Below, piece by piece: positions 49,606 through 57,413 of a stretch of DNA of 64,000 nucleotides. This stretch comes from Fibrobacter sp. UWH6 (GTDB taxonomy: Bacteria > Fibrobacterota > Fibrobacteria > Fibrobacterales > Fibrobacteraceae), in NCBI RefSeq assembly GCF_900142465.1, contig NZ_FRAX01000010.1:1-64000 (forward strand). Reading direction: 5' to 3'. The notes beneath the pieces are model-generated. The model had not been told where the DNA came from, ran no database searches, and was given only the letters and a program-made list of their open reading frames with translations. The position numbers and the translations under genes were made by a program. How positions within the stretch are numbered: position 1 is the stretch's first letter; each line of letters starts with the position of its first letter.

Positions 49606-52026
49606 ATGAAGAATCCTGAAAAGCAGGGTGCGGAAGATCGCATCCCCGAAGAAACTATTGACTCCAAATCCAAGATTGCCCGCGAAGCCGATGCCTTTTT
49701 GGCATCCATTGCTGGTGGGGCCGACGAAGACGAAGCTGACGAAGCCGCTTTTTTGGCATTGAATCCCGATGGAATCGTCATCGATGATGATTGCAACATC
49801 GTAAAGGCTGGCGCAGAAGCCAAGGCAAATGTTGGTGAATCTATTGAATTCGTCGACGAAGAACAGCAAACTACGGAACAAGAGCAAGAAGAAAACATCG
49901 AAACCGTCGAAGAATCCGCAGACGAAAATGATTCCGCAGACAAAAACGATTCCACAGAGGACGAAGACGAAGAACTGAGCGACGAAACCGAAGGTGACGA
50001 AGCACTGGTCACTTTCGAGGACCTGGACTTGGCTCCCGCCGTTCTGGACGCCATCAAGGCCATGAACTATGTGACCCCCTCCCCCATTCAGGTGAAGGCT
50101 ATTCCCGCACTGCTTCAGGGCGGAAACCTCCTGGGTACGGCACAGACAGGTACCGGTAAGACAGCCGCCTTCTCCCTGCCCCTGCTTTCCCGCCTGGAAT
50201 TCAACGGTCACGAAACCTCTATGCTGGTGCTGACTCCTACCCGCGAATTGGCCATCCAGGTCGCCGAAGCCATCCAGCAGTATTCCGTAAACCTGCCCAA
50301 GGTCCATGTGGTTCCCGTTTACGGTGGTCAGGATATCGCCGTGCAGATCCGCGCCCTCAAGCGCCAGGCCAACATCATCGTTGCCACTCCGGGTCGTCTT
50401 ATTGACCATATCAAGCGCGGCACCATCACCCTGGGCGGCGTGAAGGCTATCGTCCTGGACGAAGCTGACGAAATGCTGGACATGGGTTTCGAAGAAGATG
50501 TCGAAACCATCCTGAAGGAAATTCCCGCAAGCGCACAGCGCGCCCTCTTTAGCGCCACCATGCCCAAGAAGGTGAAGGCCATTATCGACAAGTACCTGGG
50601 CGAATACGATGAGGCTTGCATCGAAAGCAAGACCACCACCGTTGAAAACATCCGCCAGCGTTACCTGATGGTAAAGAACGAGCACAAGGTCGAAGCCTTG
50701 GCCCGCGTCCTGGAAGGCGAAGAATTTGACGGCGTGCTGATCTTTGTGCGCACCAAGCAGAACACCACCGAAGTGGCCGAAAAGCTGGAAAGCCGCGGCT
50801 TTACCGTCGCCCCGCTGAATGGCGACTTGGCCCAGTCCATGCGCGAACGCACCATCAACCGTTTAAAGATGGGCAAGCTGGATATCGTGGTGGCTACCGA
50901 CGTGGCCGCCCGCGGTATCGACGTGGACCGCATTTCCCTGGTGGTGAACTACGACATTCCTTTCGACACGGAATCCTACGTACACCGCATTGGACGTACA
51001 GGTCGAGCAGGCCGTAGCGGCGACGCCATCCTCTTCATCACTCCCCGCGAAAAGCGCATGCTGAAGATTATCGAACGGGCCACCCGCCAGCCCATCGACG
51101 TGATGGAAATGCCCACCGGCGAAATCATCAGCCAGAAGCGCGTGGCCGCCTTCAAGGAAAAGGTGAACAGCGTCTTGAGCTACGGCGAACTGGACAAGTT
51201 CAAGACTTTGGTCCAGGAAATGGTAGCAGCCGGCTGCAATAAGACCAACGGCGTTGAAAACGAAGATGGATCCGTTACCGAAATCACCGCCGAAGACGTA
51301 GCCGCCGCCATCATCAAGATGTACCAGAAGAAGCAGCCCCTGTTCCCGGAATTGCAGCCCCTGGACGCTCCCCGCGAAGCACGCCGTGAAAAGGCCCGCC
51401 GCGAACGTGACGACTTTGGCGTAGGCATGAACGGCGAAGAAAAGCAGCGCCTGCGCAAGGAACGTAAGGAAGGCAATAACGGCGTTGAAGAAGGTTACCT
51501 GCGTTACTACATGGGCGTGGGCCGCATCGACCACGTTACCCCCCGCGACATCGTAGGCGCCATCGCCGGCGAAGCAAACATCAGCAGCTCCATCATCGGC
51601 CGCATCAAGCTCTTCGACAAGTTCAGCACCGTTGAACTGCCCGAAGACACTAGCCAGGAAGTTCTTGACATTCTGGCAGGCATCACCATCCGCGGAAACG
51701 ACGCCCGCTTCCGTCTGATGACAGACGAACCTCCTACCGGCCCCGCTCCGGGAACTCGCCCCCGCGAAGGACGCAGCTTCCACCGTGAAGGCCGCGGCGG
51801 TTTTGGCCGAGGCAATCGTGAAGAACGCCGTGGCGGATTCCGCAAGGAACGTGAAGGTCGCGGTTTCGGTGTCGATCACGGCGAACGCGGAGACCGCAAG
51901 TTTGCAGGCAACCGCGAAGAACGCCGTCGTGAAAAGTTCGGCGAAAAGCCTTTCCGCAAGGACCATGACGAACGCGACTTCGGCGACAAGCCCTTCCGCA
52001 AGACCCGCCGCTTCGGAAGACATTAA
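49606..52026 (+). CDS. deaD: DEAD-box ATP-dependent RNA helicase (DeaD/CsdA type)
   Basis: Unwinds RNA in ribosome assembly and mRNA decay. After an acidic, Asp/Glu-rich extension of about 130 residues, helicase motifs follow in order: Q-motif SPIQVKAIPALLQ, AQTGTGKTAAF, PTRELAIQV, TPGRLIDHI, VLDEADEMLDMGF, FSATMP, HRIGRTGRAGRSGDAI. A DbpA-like RNA-binding domain is at about 620-710 (RYYMGVGRIDHVTPRDIVGA), and the tail is an Arg/Gly/Glu-rich low-complexity region. 806 residues is long because of both extensions. A long leader and a strong terminator frame the gene. Confidence 0.95.
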   Translation: MKNPEKQGAEDRIPEETIDSKSKIAREADAFLASIAGGADEDEADEAAFLALNPDGIVIDDDCNIVKAGAEAKANVGESIEFVDEEQQTTEQEQEENIETVEESADENDSADKNDSTEDEDEELSDETEGDEALVTFEDLDLAPAVLDAIKAMNYVTPSPIQVKAIPALLQGGNLLGTAQTGTGKTAAFSLPLLSRLEFNGHETSMLVLTPTRELAIQVAEAIQQYSVNLPKVHVVPVYGGQDIAVQIRALKRQANIIVATPGRLIDHIKRGTITLGGVKAIVLDEADEMLDMGFEEDVETILKEIPASAQRALFSATMPKKVKAIIDKYLGEYDEACIESKTTTVENIRQRYLMVKNEHKVEALARVLEGEEFDGVLIFVRTKQNTTEVAEKLESRGFTVAPLNGDLAQSMRERTINRLKMGKLDIVVATDVAARGIDVDRISLVVNYDIPFDTESYVHRIGRTGRAGRSGDAILFITPREKRMLKIIERATRQPIDVMEMPTGEIISQKRVAAFKEKVNSVLSYGELDKFKTLVQEMVAAGCNKTNGVENEDGSVTEITAEDVAAAIIKMYQKKQPLFPELQPLDAPREARREKARRERDDFGVGMNGEEKQRLRKERKEGNNGVEEGYLRYYMGVGRIDHVTPRDIVGAIAGEANISSSIIGRIKLFDKFSTVELPEDTSQEVLDILAGITIRGNDARFRLMTDEPPTGPAPGTRPREGRSFHREGRGGFGRGNREERRGGFRKEREGRGFGVDHGERGDRKFAGNREERRREKFGEKPFRKDHDERDFGDKPFRKTRRFGRH

Positions 52027-52057
52027 TACGGCAAGTTCGCAATCAACCAACGCGATT

Positions 52058-52087
52058 TTAAACGGCTCGCTAAATGCGAGCCGTTTT
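52058..52087 (+). terminator. terminator of deaD
   Basis: AAACGGCTCGC (52060-52070) pairs perfectly with GCGAGCCGTTT (52076-52086), loop TAAAT. Confidence 0.9.
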
Positions 52088-52145
52088 CGTTTGCATAAAC
52101 CATTCTGTAAAAATTTTAGCGGAACATTTTTCTTATACTTTCGCC

Positions 52146-52925
52146 ATGACTTCCACCATCGTTACATTGCTCGCCATCATTTTGCTTTTGGCCTTCGTAT
52201 TTTTCAAGACAAAGGCAGCCAAGCCTAAACCAGGGCAGTTCCATAATGATGGTCGCCGCAAGACTTTCAAGGACTTCCAGAAGGAACAGTTGGAAAATGA
52301 TCCCGACGGAGTCTACGGCGAAGCGGCCACTTTCAAGACACTGACCAGCATTTGCAACGACGACGGACGCAAATTCGTGCTGATGAAAAACCTGTACATT
52401 CCAAGCCACGGCGGTACCACCGAAATCGACGCCCTGCTCTTGCACCAGTCCGGCATCTACGTGCTAGAAACCAAGAACATCTCCGGTGAAATTACCGGCA
52501 CTCTGGAAGAGGAACGTTGGCACCAGCGCCTGAACGCCCGCACCACCCACACCTTCCACAACCCCATCCAGCAAAACGCCGGACACATCCGCGCCCTCCG
52601 ACATTTTCTGAAAGAGAACTTTTCCAAAAGCGATCTGAACGTTGACGAGCTTCCCGTCTTTTCAGCCATCGTCTTCAGCGACCGCTGCGTTCTCAAGGGA
52701 ATCCCAACCTCCCCAAAGGTTAGCGGTTCTTCACTAGACGTAAACTGGATCATCCTCCATATTTTTCAATTGCAAAAAAAGCTGTCTAACATCATAAAGA
52801 ACCAAAAGACAATTCTCGAAACAGAACAGCTTGAAAGCCTATACTGGAAACTGAAACCCTGCGCCATGGCAAACGAAAAGACCAAGGCAGAACACAGGGC
52901 CTACATCCAGTCAAAACACCGCTAA
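52146..52925 (+). CDS. NERD-domain (nuclease-related) membrane-anchored protein
   Basis: One N-terminal membrane segment (STIVTLLAIILLLAFVFF), then a NERD domain: GVYGEAATFKTL, GGTTEIDALLLHQSGIYVLE with the D-xxx-ExK arrangement of nuclease folds, and an aromatic-rich C-terminal half. NERD is related to restriction-endonuclease-like folds, and the biological role is unknown. The ATG at 52146 is chosen because TATACTTT is 4 bases upstream, with no ribosome site (leaderless type); the longer frame from 52074 overlaps the deaD terminator. An M16 peptidase gene follows 5 bases downstream. Confidence 0.82.
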   Translation: MTSTIVTLLAIILLLAFVFFKTKAAKPKPGQFHNDGRRKTFKDFQKEQLENDPDGVYGEAATFKTLTSICNDDGRKFVLMKNLYIPSHGGTTEIDALLLHQSGIYVLETKNISGEITGTLEEERWHQRLNARTTHTFHNPIQQNAGHIRALRHFLKENFSKSDLNVDELPVFSAIVFSDRCVLKGIPTSPKVSGSSLDVNWIILHIFQLQKKLSNIIKNQKTILETEQLESLYWKLKPCAMANEKTKAEHRAYIQSKHR

Positions 52926-52930
52926 TTTAT

Positions 52931-54202
52931 ATGAAGCAGATTATCAAAGAGACAAAGCTTTCTAACGGCGTTGTGGTCATGACCGACTACATGCCCCATG
53001 CCTATTCCGTAACCGTTGGCGCCTGGTTCCCCCGGGGCAGCCGACACGAAGCCAAGGGCGAATTTGGTTTGAGTCATTTTTATGAACATCTGGTTTTTAA
53101 GGGTACCGAAAATCGTACCGCCCTTGAAATCGCCCGTGCCATCGAAGACCGCGGCGGAAATCTGGAAGCCTACACCACTCGCCAGGAAACCGGCTTTTAC
53201 GCCAACGTAGAAAGTGGCGACTTGGCTCTCGCCATCGACGTCATCGCCGACATGCTCATGAATCCCCGCTTCGAAAAGAAGGAAATGGAAAAGGAACGGA
53301 AAGTCATCATCGAGGAAGTCCACAGCTACGATGACATTCCCGAAGAACTTGTAGGCGACGTTTTTAATGCCATCCATTTTAAGGGTTGCGGTATCGCCCA
53401 CTCCATTACCGGCACCGTCAAGGAAGTCAAGGAACTGACCCACAAGCAGATGCTGGCTTATCGCGACCAAGTCATTAATGAATTGCCCATTTACGTCTGC
53501 GCCGCAGGCAAGGTGAACCACGACGCATTAGTGGAACTCTGCCTGCAGAAATTCGCCCGCAAGAAATCCGGCGGGATCGCACCCGCCAACATCTACAAAT
53601 CCAACCAGAGCGTAAAGGTGGTGCAGAAGCAGGACATCACCCAGTCCAATCTTTTCTGGGGCATGAGTTTCGACAAGAGCCGCATGGACGAAAAGGGTCG
53701 CTGCGCCCTTTCCATTTTTAATGTGGCCATGGGCGCAGGCATGGCCAGCAGACTTTTCCAGAAGATCCGCGAAGACAAGGGCCTTGCCTATTCCGTCTAT
53801 TCCACCGCCGACATCTACCGCGACTGCGTGGACTGGGGAGTGGCCCTGGCAACAGAACCAAAGCAGTTGAAATTGGCCCTGGAATTGAGCGTCAAGGAAA
53901 CGAAAAAATTCCTAAAGCAAGGCTTCATGAAAGACGAACTGGAACGGACAAAAGCCAACATTTTGGGCGGCATGCACTTGGGTGCAGACAATCCCGAAAA
54001 GCGAGCCATCCGCATGGCGGAACAGATTCTGCACCTGGGCGAATTCCACACCATGGAACACTCCGAAAAGATCATCCGGGATTTGACCGCCGAAGATGTG
54101 ACGGGCCTCACAAACGACCTGTTCGCAAACGCCAAATACTCCGCCGCCGTGGTCGAACCCAAGAGCAAGAAGAAGTCAGAAATCACAACAGATTTTTTCT
54201 AG
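52931..54202 (+). CDS. M16-family zinc metallopeptidase
   Basis: A pitrilysin/processing-peptidase-like protein. The inverted zinc motif HxxEH is HFYEH with His49, Glu52 and His53, and a conserved glutamate follows in EERKVIIEEVHSYDD-like sequence (about 118-130). The second domain starts at about 220, as in the usual two-domain arrangement. No signal peptide, so cytoplasmic. 423 residues. It lies 5 bases after the NERD gene; substrate unknown. Confidence 0.93.
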   Translation: MKQIIKETKLSNGVVVMTDYMPHAYSVTVGAWFPRGSRHEAKGEFGLSHFYEHLVFKGTENRTALEIARAIEDRGGNLEAYTTRQETGFYANVESGDLALAIDVIADMLMNPRFEKKEMEKERKVIIEEVHSYDDIPEELVGDVFNAIHFKGCGIAHSITGTVKEVKELTHKQMLAYRDQVINELPIYVCAAGKVNHDALVELCLQKFARKKSGGIAPANIYKSNQSVKVVQKQDITQSNLFWGMSFDKSRMDEKGRCALSIFNVAMGAGMASRLFQKIREDKGLAYSVYSTADIYRDCVDWGVALATEPKQLKLALELSVKETKKFLKQGFMKDELERTKANILGGMHLGADNPEKRAIRMAEQILHLGEFHTMEHSEKIIRDLTAEDVTGLTNDLFANAKYSAAVVEPKSKKKSEITTDFF

Positions 54203-54241
54203 GCCCTCAAAACGCCCCACAAGAATCTATATTAAAAATGT

Positions 54242-55393
54242 ATGGATTCAACCCTGTCGTGCATATATGTGGTTAACATCTTCGGTGCAGTACTTCTGGC
54301 CGTTGTTGCCGCAGGTAACGTCTGGAAGCTTCCCCGCAAGAATCTGGAGAACACGTCTCTCCTGGTCATGCTGATCCTCGGATTCCTGAATTGCCTTATC
54401 GACCCCATTGTTTTCACATCGGAAGGTCGCCCCGGAGCCCTCGCAAAATTCATCAACATCTATGGCAACGGTTGGCTCTACGGATCCAACATGTATTGCT
54501 CTACCCTGTGGTTCGTCTTCCTTTCGCAACACATTTGTGGAGGCGTATCAAGGATTCACTCCAAGATTCTGAAAACCGTCGTGGGGCTTGGAACGTTGGG
54601 CGTACTCATCAACTTTTTCTGCCCGTTCATTTTTTCCATCGATGGCAACAACCACTACCACAGAATGTGGGGCTATTGGATTTACACCGTTATCGACTAC
54701 GGCATCACCATGGACAGCATCGTGGTCTACTTCTGGAGCCGCAGGCGTAACGGTATCCTGAAGTACTTCCCCATCTGGGTGTATTTCTTCCCGCTGATGA
54801 TTGGCACTTTTGCCCAGACCCTGTTCTACGGCATTTCCACCATTTCGGCAGGCTTGGCCGTTTCTATTGCCGGCATCTTCTCTAGCCTGCAGAACGAACT
54901 CATCTTCCGCGACCGACTGACGGGCCTATACAACCGCGTGTACCTGGACCGCCACATGAACGTCTTCTCACGAAAACGTAGAACCGTCATGACCGGTCTG
55001 ATGCTGGACCTGAACTCCTTCAAGAAGATCAACGACGACTTCGGCCATTCCGTTGGCGACCGCGCCCTGATCGCCATGGCCGACATCCTCCAGAGGACCA
55101 TCCACGACGAAGGGGTCGCCATCCGCTATGCCGGCGACGAATTTATCGTGCTGTTGAACACGGCGGACCAAGAAAAGGCAGACGGCCTCATCCGCGAAAT
55201 CCATTACCGCATCGAAAAGTTCAACAACAATTCCAAGGCCCCCTTCAAACTCTCCACCTCCATCGGAAAGGGACTGCTCGATCTGAAAAAGGGAACGATG
55301 GACGAGTTCATCAACACCATCGACCGAGAGATGTACGAAAACAAGAAGGCCTATTATGCGGTTCACTCAGAAAATGACCGCAGACTGAGATAG
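54242..55393 (+). CDS. membrane diguanylate cyclase (GGDEF)
   Basis: Six or seven membrane spans (about residues 5-225) are followed directly by a GGDEF domain starting at RDRLTGLYNR. The metal-binding LDLNSFKKINDDFGHSVGD and the active-site AGDEF (residues 297-301) are intact, so it should make cyclic-di-GMP. No allosteric RxxD inhibitory site is obvious. Contrast with the degenerate GGDEF protein at 5.2-6.6 kb. Single gene with its own -10-like element. Confidence 0.9.
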   Translation: MDSTLSCIYVVNIFGAVLLAVVAAGNVWKLPRKNLENTSLLVMLILGFLNCLIDPIVFTSEGRPGALAKFINIYGNGWLYGSNMYCSTLWFVFLSQHICGGVSRIHSKILKTVVGLGTLGVLINFFCPFIFSIDGNNHYHRMWGYWIYTVIDYGITMDSIVVYFWSRRRNGILKYFPIWVYFFPLMIGTFAQTLFYGISTISAGLAVSIAGIFSSLQNELIFRDRLTGLYNRVYLDRHMNVFSRKRRTVMTGLMLDLNSFKKINDDFGHSVGDRALIAMADILQRTIHDEGVAIRYAGDEFIVLLNTADQEKADGLIREIHYRIEKFNNNSKAPFKLSTSIGKGLLDLKKGTMDEFINTIDREMYENKKAYYAVHSENDRRLR

Positions 55394-55418
55394 TACATTA
55401 AGAAAGAACGTCTGCCAG

Positions 55419-55480
55419 GTACTTCAGACAAAGTACGTTCATTCAAAGTACGTCCGCCGTGTGCGCCAGACAAAGTACGG
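55419..55480 (+). repeat. short CAAAGTACG direct repeats
   Basis: CAAAGTACG occurs at 55429, 55444 and 55471; the first and third lie in CAGACAAAGTACG. GTACTT-CAGACA-AAGTAC (55419-55436) is also a perfect hairpin. It sits between the converging diguanylate cyclase and rplT genes. Confidence 0.7.
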
Positions 55481-55500
55481 CCCGGCCGGGGCAGACTACA

Positions 55501-55533
55501 CAAAAAAATACCCCACTCCGGAGAGCGGGGTAA
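55501..55533 (-). terminator. terminator of infC-rpmI-rplT
   Basis: TACCCCGCTC pairs with GAGTGGGGTA on the minus strand (55532-55523 with 55518-55509), one mismatch, followed by seven T residues. Confidence 0.85.
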
Positions 55534-55579
55534 ATTTCTCGCTAGATGATGCTAGAGCGAATTTAGACTTGCGTCTAAA

Positions 55580-55930
55580 TTATGCAGCCTTAACAGCGTC
55601 CACGACCTTGGCGAAGGATGCAGGATCTGCAACTGCCATATCAGCGAGAACCTTACGGTTCATCTTGATGTTAGCCTTGGAGAGCTTGTAAATGAACTGG
55701 CTATAGCTGATGCCGTATTCACGAACTGCAGCGTTCAGACGAGTGATCCACAGAGAGCGGAAGTCACCCTTCTTGTCGCGGCGGTGTGCGTAGGCATACT
55801 GACCGGCGTGAGCAACTGCGTCAATAGCAAGGCGAATGTTGGACTTGCGACGACCGTAGAAGCCCTTAGCGGCTTTGAGGATATTTTTGCGGCGTTCGCG
55901 GGAAGGAACTCTGGATTTTGCGCGGGGCAT
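55580..55930 (-). CDS. rplT: 50S ribosomal protein L20
   Basis: 116 residues matching bL20: [60 protein letters not shown] and the C-terminal helical region. Last gene of infC-rpmI-rplT, 11 bases after rpmI. A hairpin (GTCTAAAT with ATTTAGAC) lies just after the stop, and the operon terminator follows at 55501. Confidence 0.98.
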   Translation of the reverse strand: MPRAKSRVPSRERRKNILKAAKGFYGRRKSNIRLAIDAVAHAGQYAYAHRRDKKGDFRSLWITRLNAAVREYGISYSQFIYKLSKANIKMNRKVLADMAVADPASFAKVVDAVKAA

Positions 55931-55941
55931 TCTTACACTCC

Positions 55942-56139
55942 TTATGCTACTACAAGCAGACGCTTGACGTGATACATGTCGACCTTCTTAATGAGAGCGC
56001 CCTTACGCAGGTTACGCTTACGCTTAGTGGTCATCTTGGTTTGAATGTGGCGCATACCAGCGCGCTTGAACTTGACGTGGCCGGAGCCGGTCAGGCGGAA
56101 GCGCTTCTTGGAACCGCTGTGAGTTTTCATCTTAGGCAT
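55942..56139 (-). CDS. rpmI: 50S ribosomal protein L35
   Basis: 65 residues matching bL35: [40 protein letters not shown] and [20 protein letters not shown]. Middle gene of the operon. Confidence 0.98.
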   Translation of the reverse strand: MPKMKTHSGSKKRFRLTGSGHVKFKRAGMRHIQTKMTTKRKRNLRKGALIKKVDMYHVKRLLVVA

Positions 56140-56162
56140 TTTTACCTCGTTAGGTTATTAAG

Positions 56163-56783
56163 TTAAGCCTCACCTGCTGCCATGGGCTCGGTTACGGGCT
56201 TCGGTGCATCCTGCTGCTTTTTGGCGGCAGCGGCACCACGCTTAGGACCATAGATAGAAAGCATAGTATTGCCTTCGACTCTAGAGTCCATTTCAAGGTC
56301 GCCAAAGGCGGCCAAGTCTTCTTTTGCACGTTCCATGAGACGCTTGCCATAATCCATATGGGCCATTTCGCGACCGCGGAACTGCATGATAAGCTTCACC
56401 TTCATGCCATCCTGAAGGAATTCACCTGCCTGCTTGATGCGGTACTGGTAGTCGTTTTCGGCGGTCTTGGGGTGCATCTTGATTTCTTTCAGCTTCACCA
56501 CATGCTGCTTGGCCTTGGCGGCCTTAGCCTTCTTGACCTGCTCGAACTTGTACTTACCGTAGTTGATGATCTTGCATACGGGGGGCTTAGCATTGGGAGA
56601 CACTTCCACCAGGTCCAGACCGGCGTCCTTAGCCATCTGCAAAGCCTTGTGGGTTTCGATGATGATGGCTTCGCCTTCTTCCTTCACAAGACGGATGGGG
56701 GAAATACGGATGTCTTCGTTGATGCGGGTGCCGTCGCTCTGACGGTTGGGCATCTGACGGCCACGGGGGGGTTGTAAAGCCAA
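56163..56783 (-). CDS. infC: translation initiation factor IF-3
   Basis: Binds the 30S subunit and checks start codon pairing. N-terminal domain (RINEDIRISPIRLVKEEGEA), linker helix (KYKFEQVKKAKAAKAKQHVV), and C-terminal domain (KMHPKTAENDYQYRIKQAGE; KVKLIMQFRGREMAHMDYGK) are complete. The frame opens at a TTG (56783) with GAGGT 8 bases upstream, while the first ATG (56753) has no ribosome site. A non-ATG start would fit known infC autoregulation by IF-3. First gene of the operon. Confidence 0.96.
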   Translation of the reverse strand: MALQPPRGRQMPNRQSDGTRINEDIRISPIRLVKEEGEAIIIETHKALQMAKDAGLDLVEVSPNAKPPVCKIINYGKYKFEQVKKAKAAKAKQHVVKLKEIKMHPKTAENDYQYRIKQAGEFLQDGMKVKLIMQFRGREMAHMDYGKRLMERAKEDLAAFGDLEMDSRVEGNTMLSIYGPKRGAAAAKKQQDAPKPVTEPMAAGEA

Positions 56784-56820
56784 GTTAAGCTACCTCAGGT
56801 AAATTGTTTAAGTGGCGTAA

Positions 56821-56848
56821 ATTTAACATTTTTTTTGAAAAATTACAA
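56821..56848 (-). promoter_or_regulatory. promoter of infC-rpmI-rplT
   Basis: TTGTAA (56848-56843) and TTAAAT (56826-56821) with a 16-base spacer; the -10 region also reads TAAATTTA. Confidence 0.55.
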
Positions 56849-56866
56849 TACTTTTTTATTTACCCC

Positions 56867-56896
56867 TTTAAAATCGGGTGTTTTTTTGTATAATTG
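56867..56896 (+). promoter_or_regulatory. promoter of tRNA-Gly
   Basis: TTTAAA (56867-56872), 16 bases, TATAATTG (56889-56896), the same -10 form as the rRNA promoter. Confidence 0.75.
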
Positions 56897-56906
56897 AGCA
56901 CAAATT

Positions 56907-56978
56907 GCGGCGGTAGCTCAATGGTAGAGCTTTAGCCTTCCAAGCTAATGGTTGCCGGTTCGATCCCGGTCCGCCGCT
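56907..56978 (+). tRNA. tRNA-Gly (anticodon TCC)
   Basis: Acceptor GCGGCGG with CCGCCGC, D arm GCTC/GAGC, anticodon loop CTTCCAA giving TCC, T arm GCCGG-TTCGATC-CCGGT, discriminator T. 72 bases, no encoded CCA. Confidence 0.96.
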
Positions 56979-56982
56979 TTTA

Positions 56983-57017
56983 CAAAAAGGCCCCTTCCTC
57001 TGGAAGGGACCTTTTTT
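56983..57017 (+). terminator. terminator of tRNA-Gly
   Basis: AAAAAGGCCCCTTCC (56984-56998) pairs with GGAAGGGACCTTTTT (57002-57016), one mismatch, TCT loop. Confidence 0.85.
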
Positions 57018-57106
57018 AGCACCCTCCCCCAACCCCCTCCTCAAAGGAGGGGGACTTTTTTGCTGGACGAACCCGATCTTAGCACCCTCCCCCAACCCCC
57101 TCCTCG
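57014..57106. repeat. C-rich direct repeat pair
   Basis: TTAGCACCCTCCCCCAACCC followed by CCTCCTC occurs twice, at about 57015-57041 and 57080-57106. After the first copy, AAAGGAGGGGG pairs back with CCCCCTCCT, making a hairpin. The minus strand carries runs of five, five and three G residues per copy, which might fold as G-quadruplexes. Confidence 0.75.
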
Positions 57107-57350
57107 ATGGATGTTTTGGGTCCATTTGGCGATGGTTACTAACCAGACCCTCTAGTCATCGGCGTTTAGTTAGTAAAAATTACTTTGTCCACAACCATTT
57201 TACTAACCAAATTCCATTTTTCAGGGAGCTTGGTTAGTAAAGGTATCTCTTTATCTGGATCTTTTCCATAAAAACTACTATCCAATCCAGCATTTACCCG
57301 AAGATTAGCTAGTAACCGGAAGCAAGAAACATTTTCAAACGTCCAAAATA
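57107..57350. other. non-coding region with TTACTAACCA-type inverted repeats
   Basis: Holds TGGTTA-C-TAACCA (57133-57145), GTTAGTAAAA (57169), and a perfect 12-bp inverted repeat TTTACTAACCAA (57199-57210) with TTGGTTAGTAAA (57230-57241). A short minus-strand frame (57166-57411) reads plausibly at its C-terminus but runs through the trmA promoter and has no start signal; it may be a gene remnant. No gene is called. Confidence 0.55.
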
Positions 57351-57380
57351 TTGTAATCCAACGCCGTTTTTCTACATTTG
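57351..57380 (+). promoter_or_regulatory. promoter of the RNA methyltransferase gene
   Basis: TTG (57351-57353), 19 bases, TACATTTG (57373-57380): exact TTG-N19-TAnnTTTG. Confidence 0.7.
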
Positions 57381-57413
57381 CACTTGTAAAATTTTGCCGC
57401 CACGGAGGCACCT

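Noticed and set aside
50863-52050. 395-residue minus-strand frame opposite deaD
   Set aside because: Shadow of the helicase frame; Ala/Val/Phe-rich composition without motifs.
57166-57411. 81-residue minus-strand frame ahead of the RNA methyltransferase
   Set aside because: Runs through a consensus promoter and lacks a ribosome site. Possibly a gene remnant, but not supportable.
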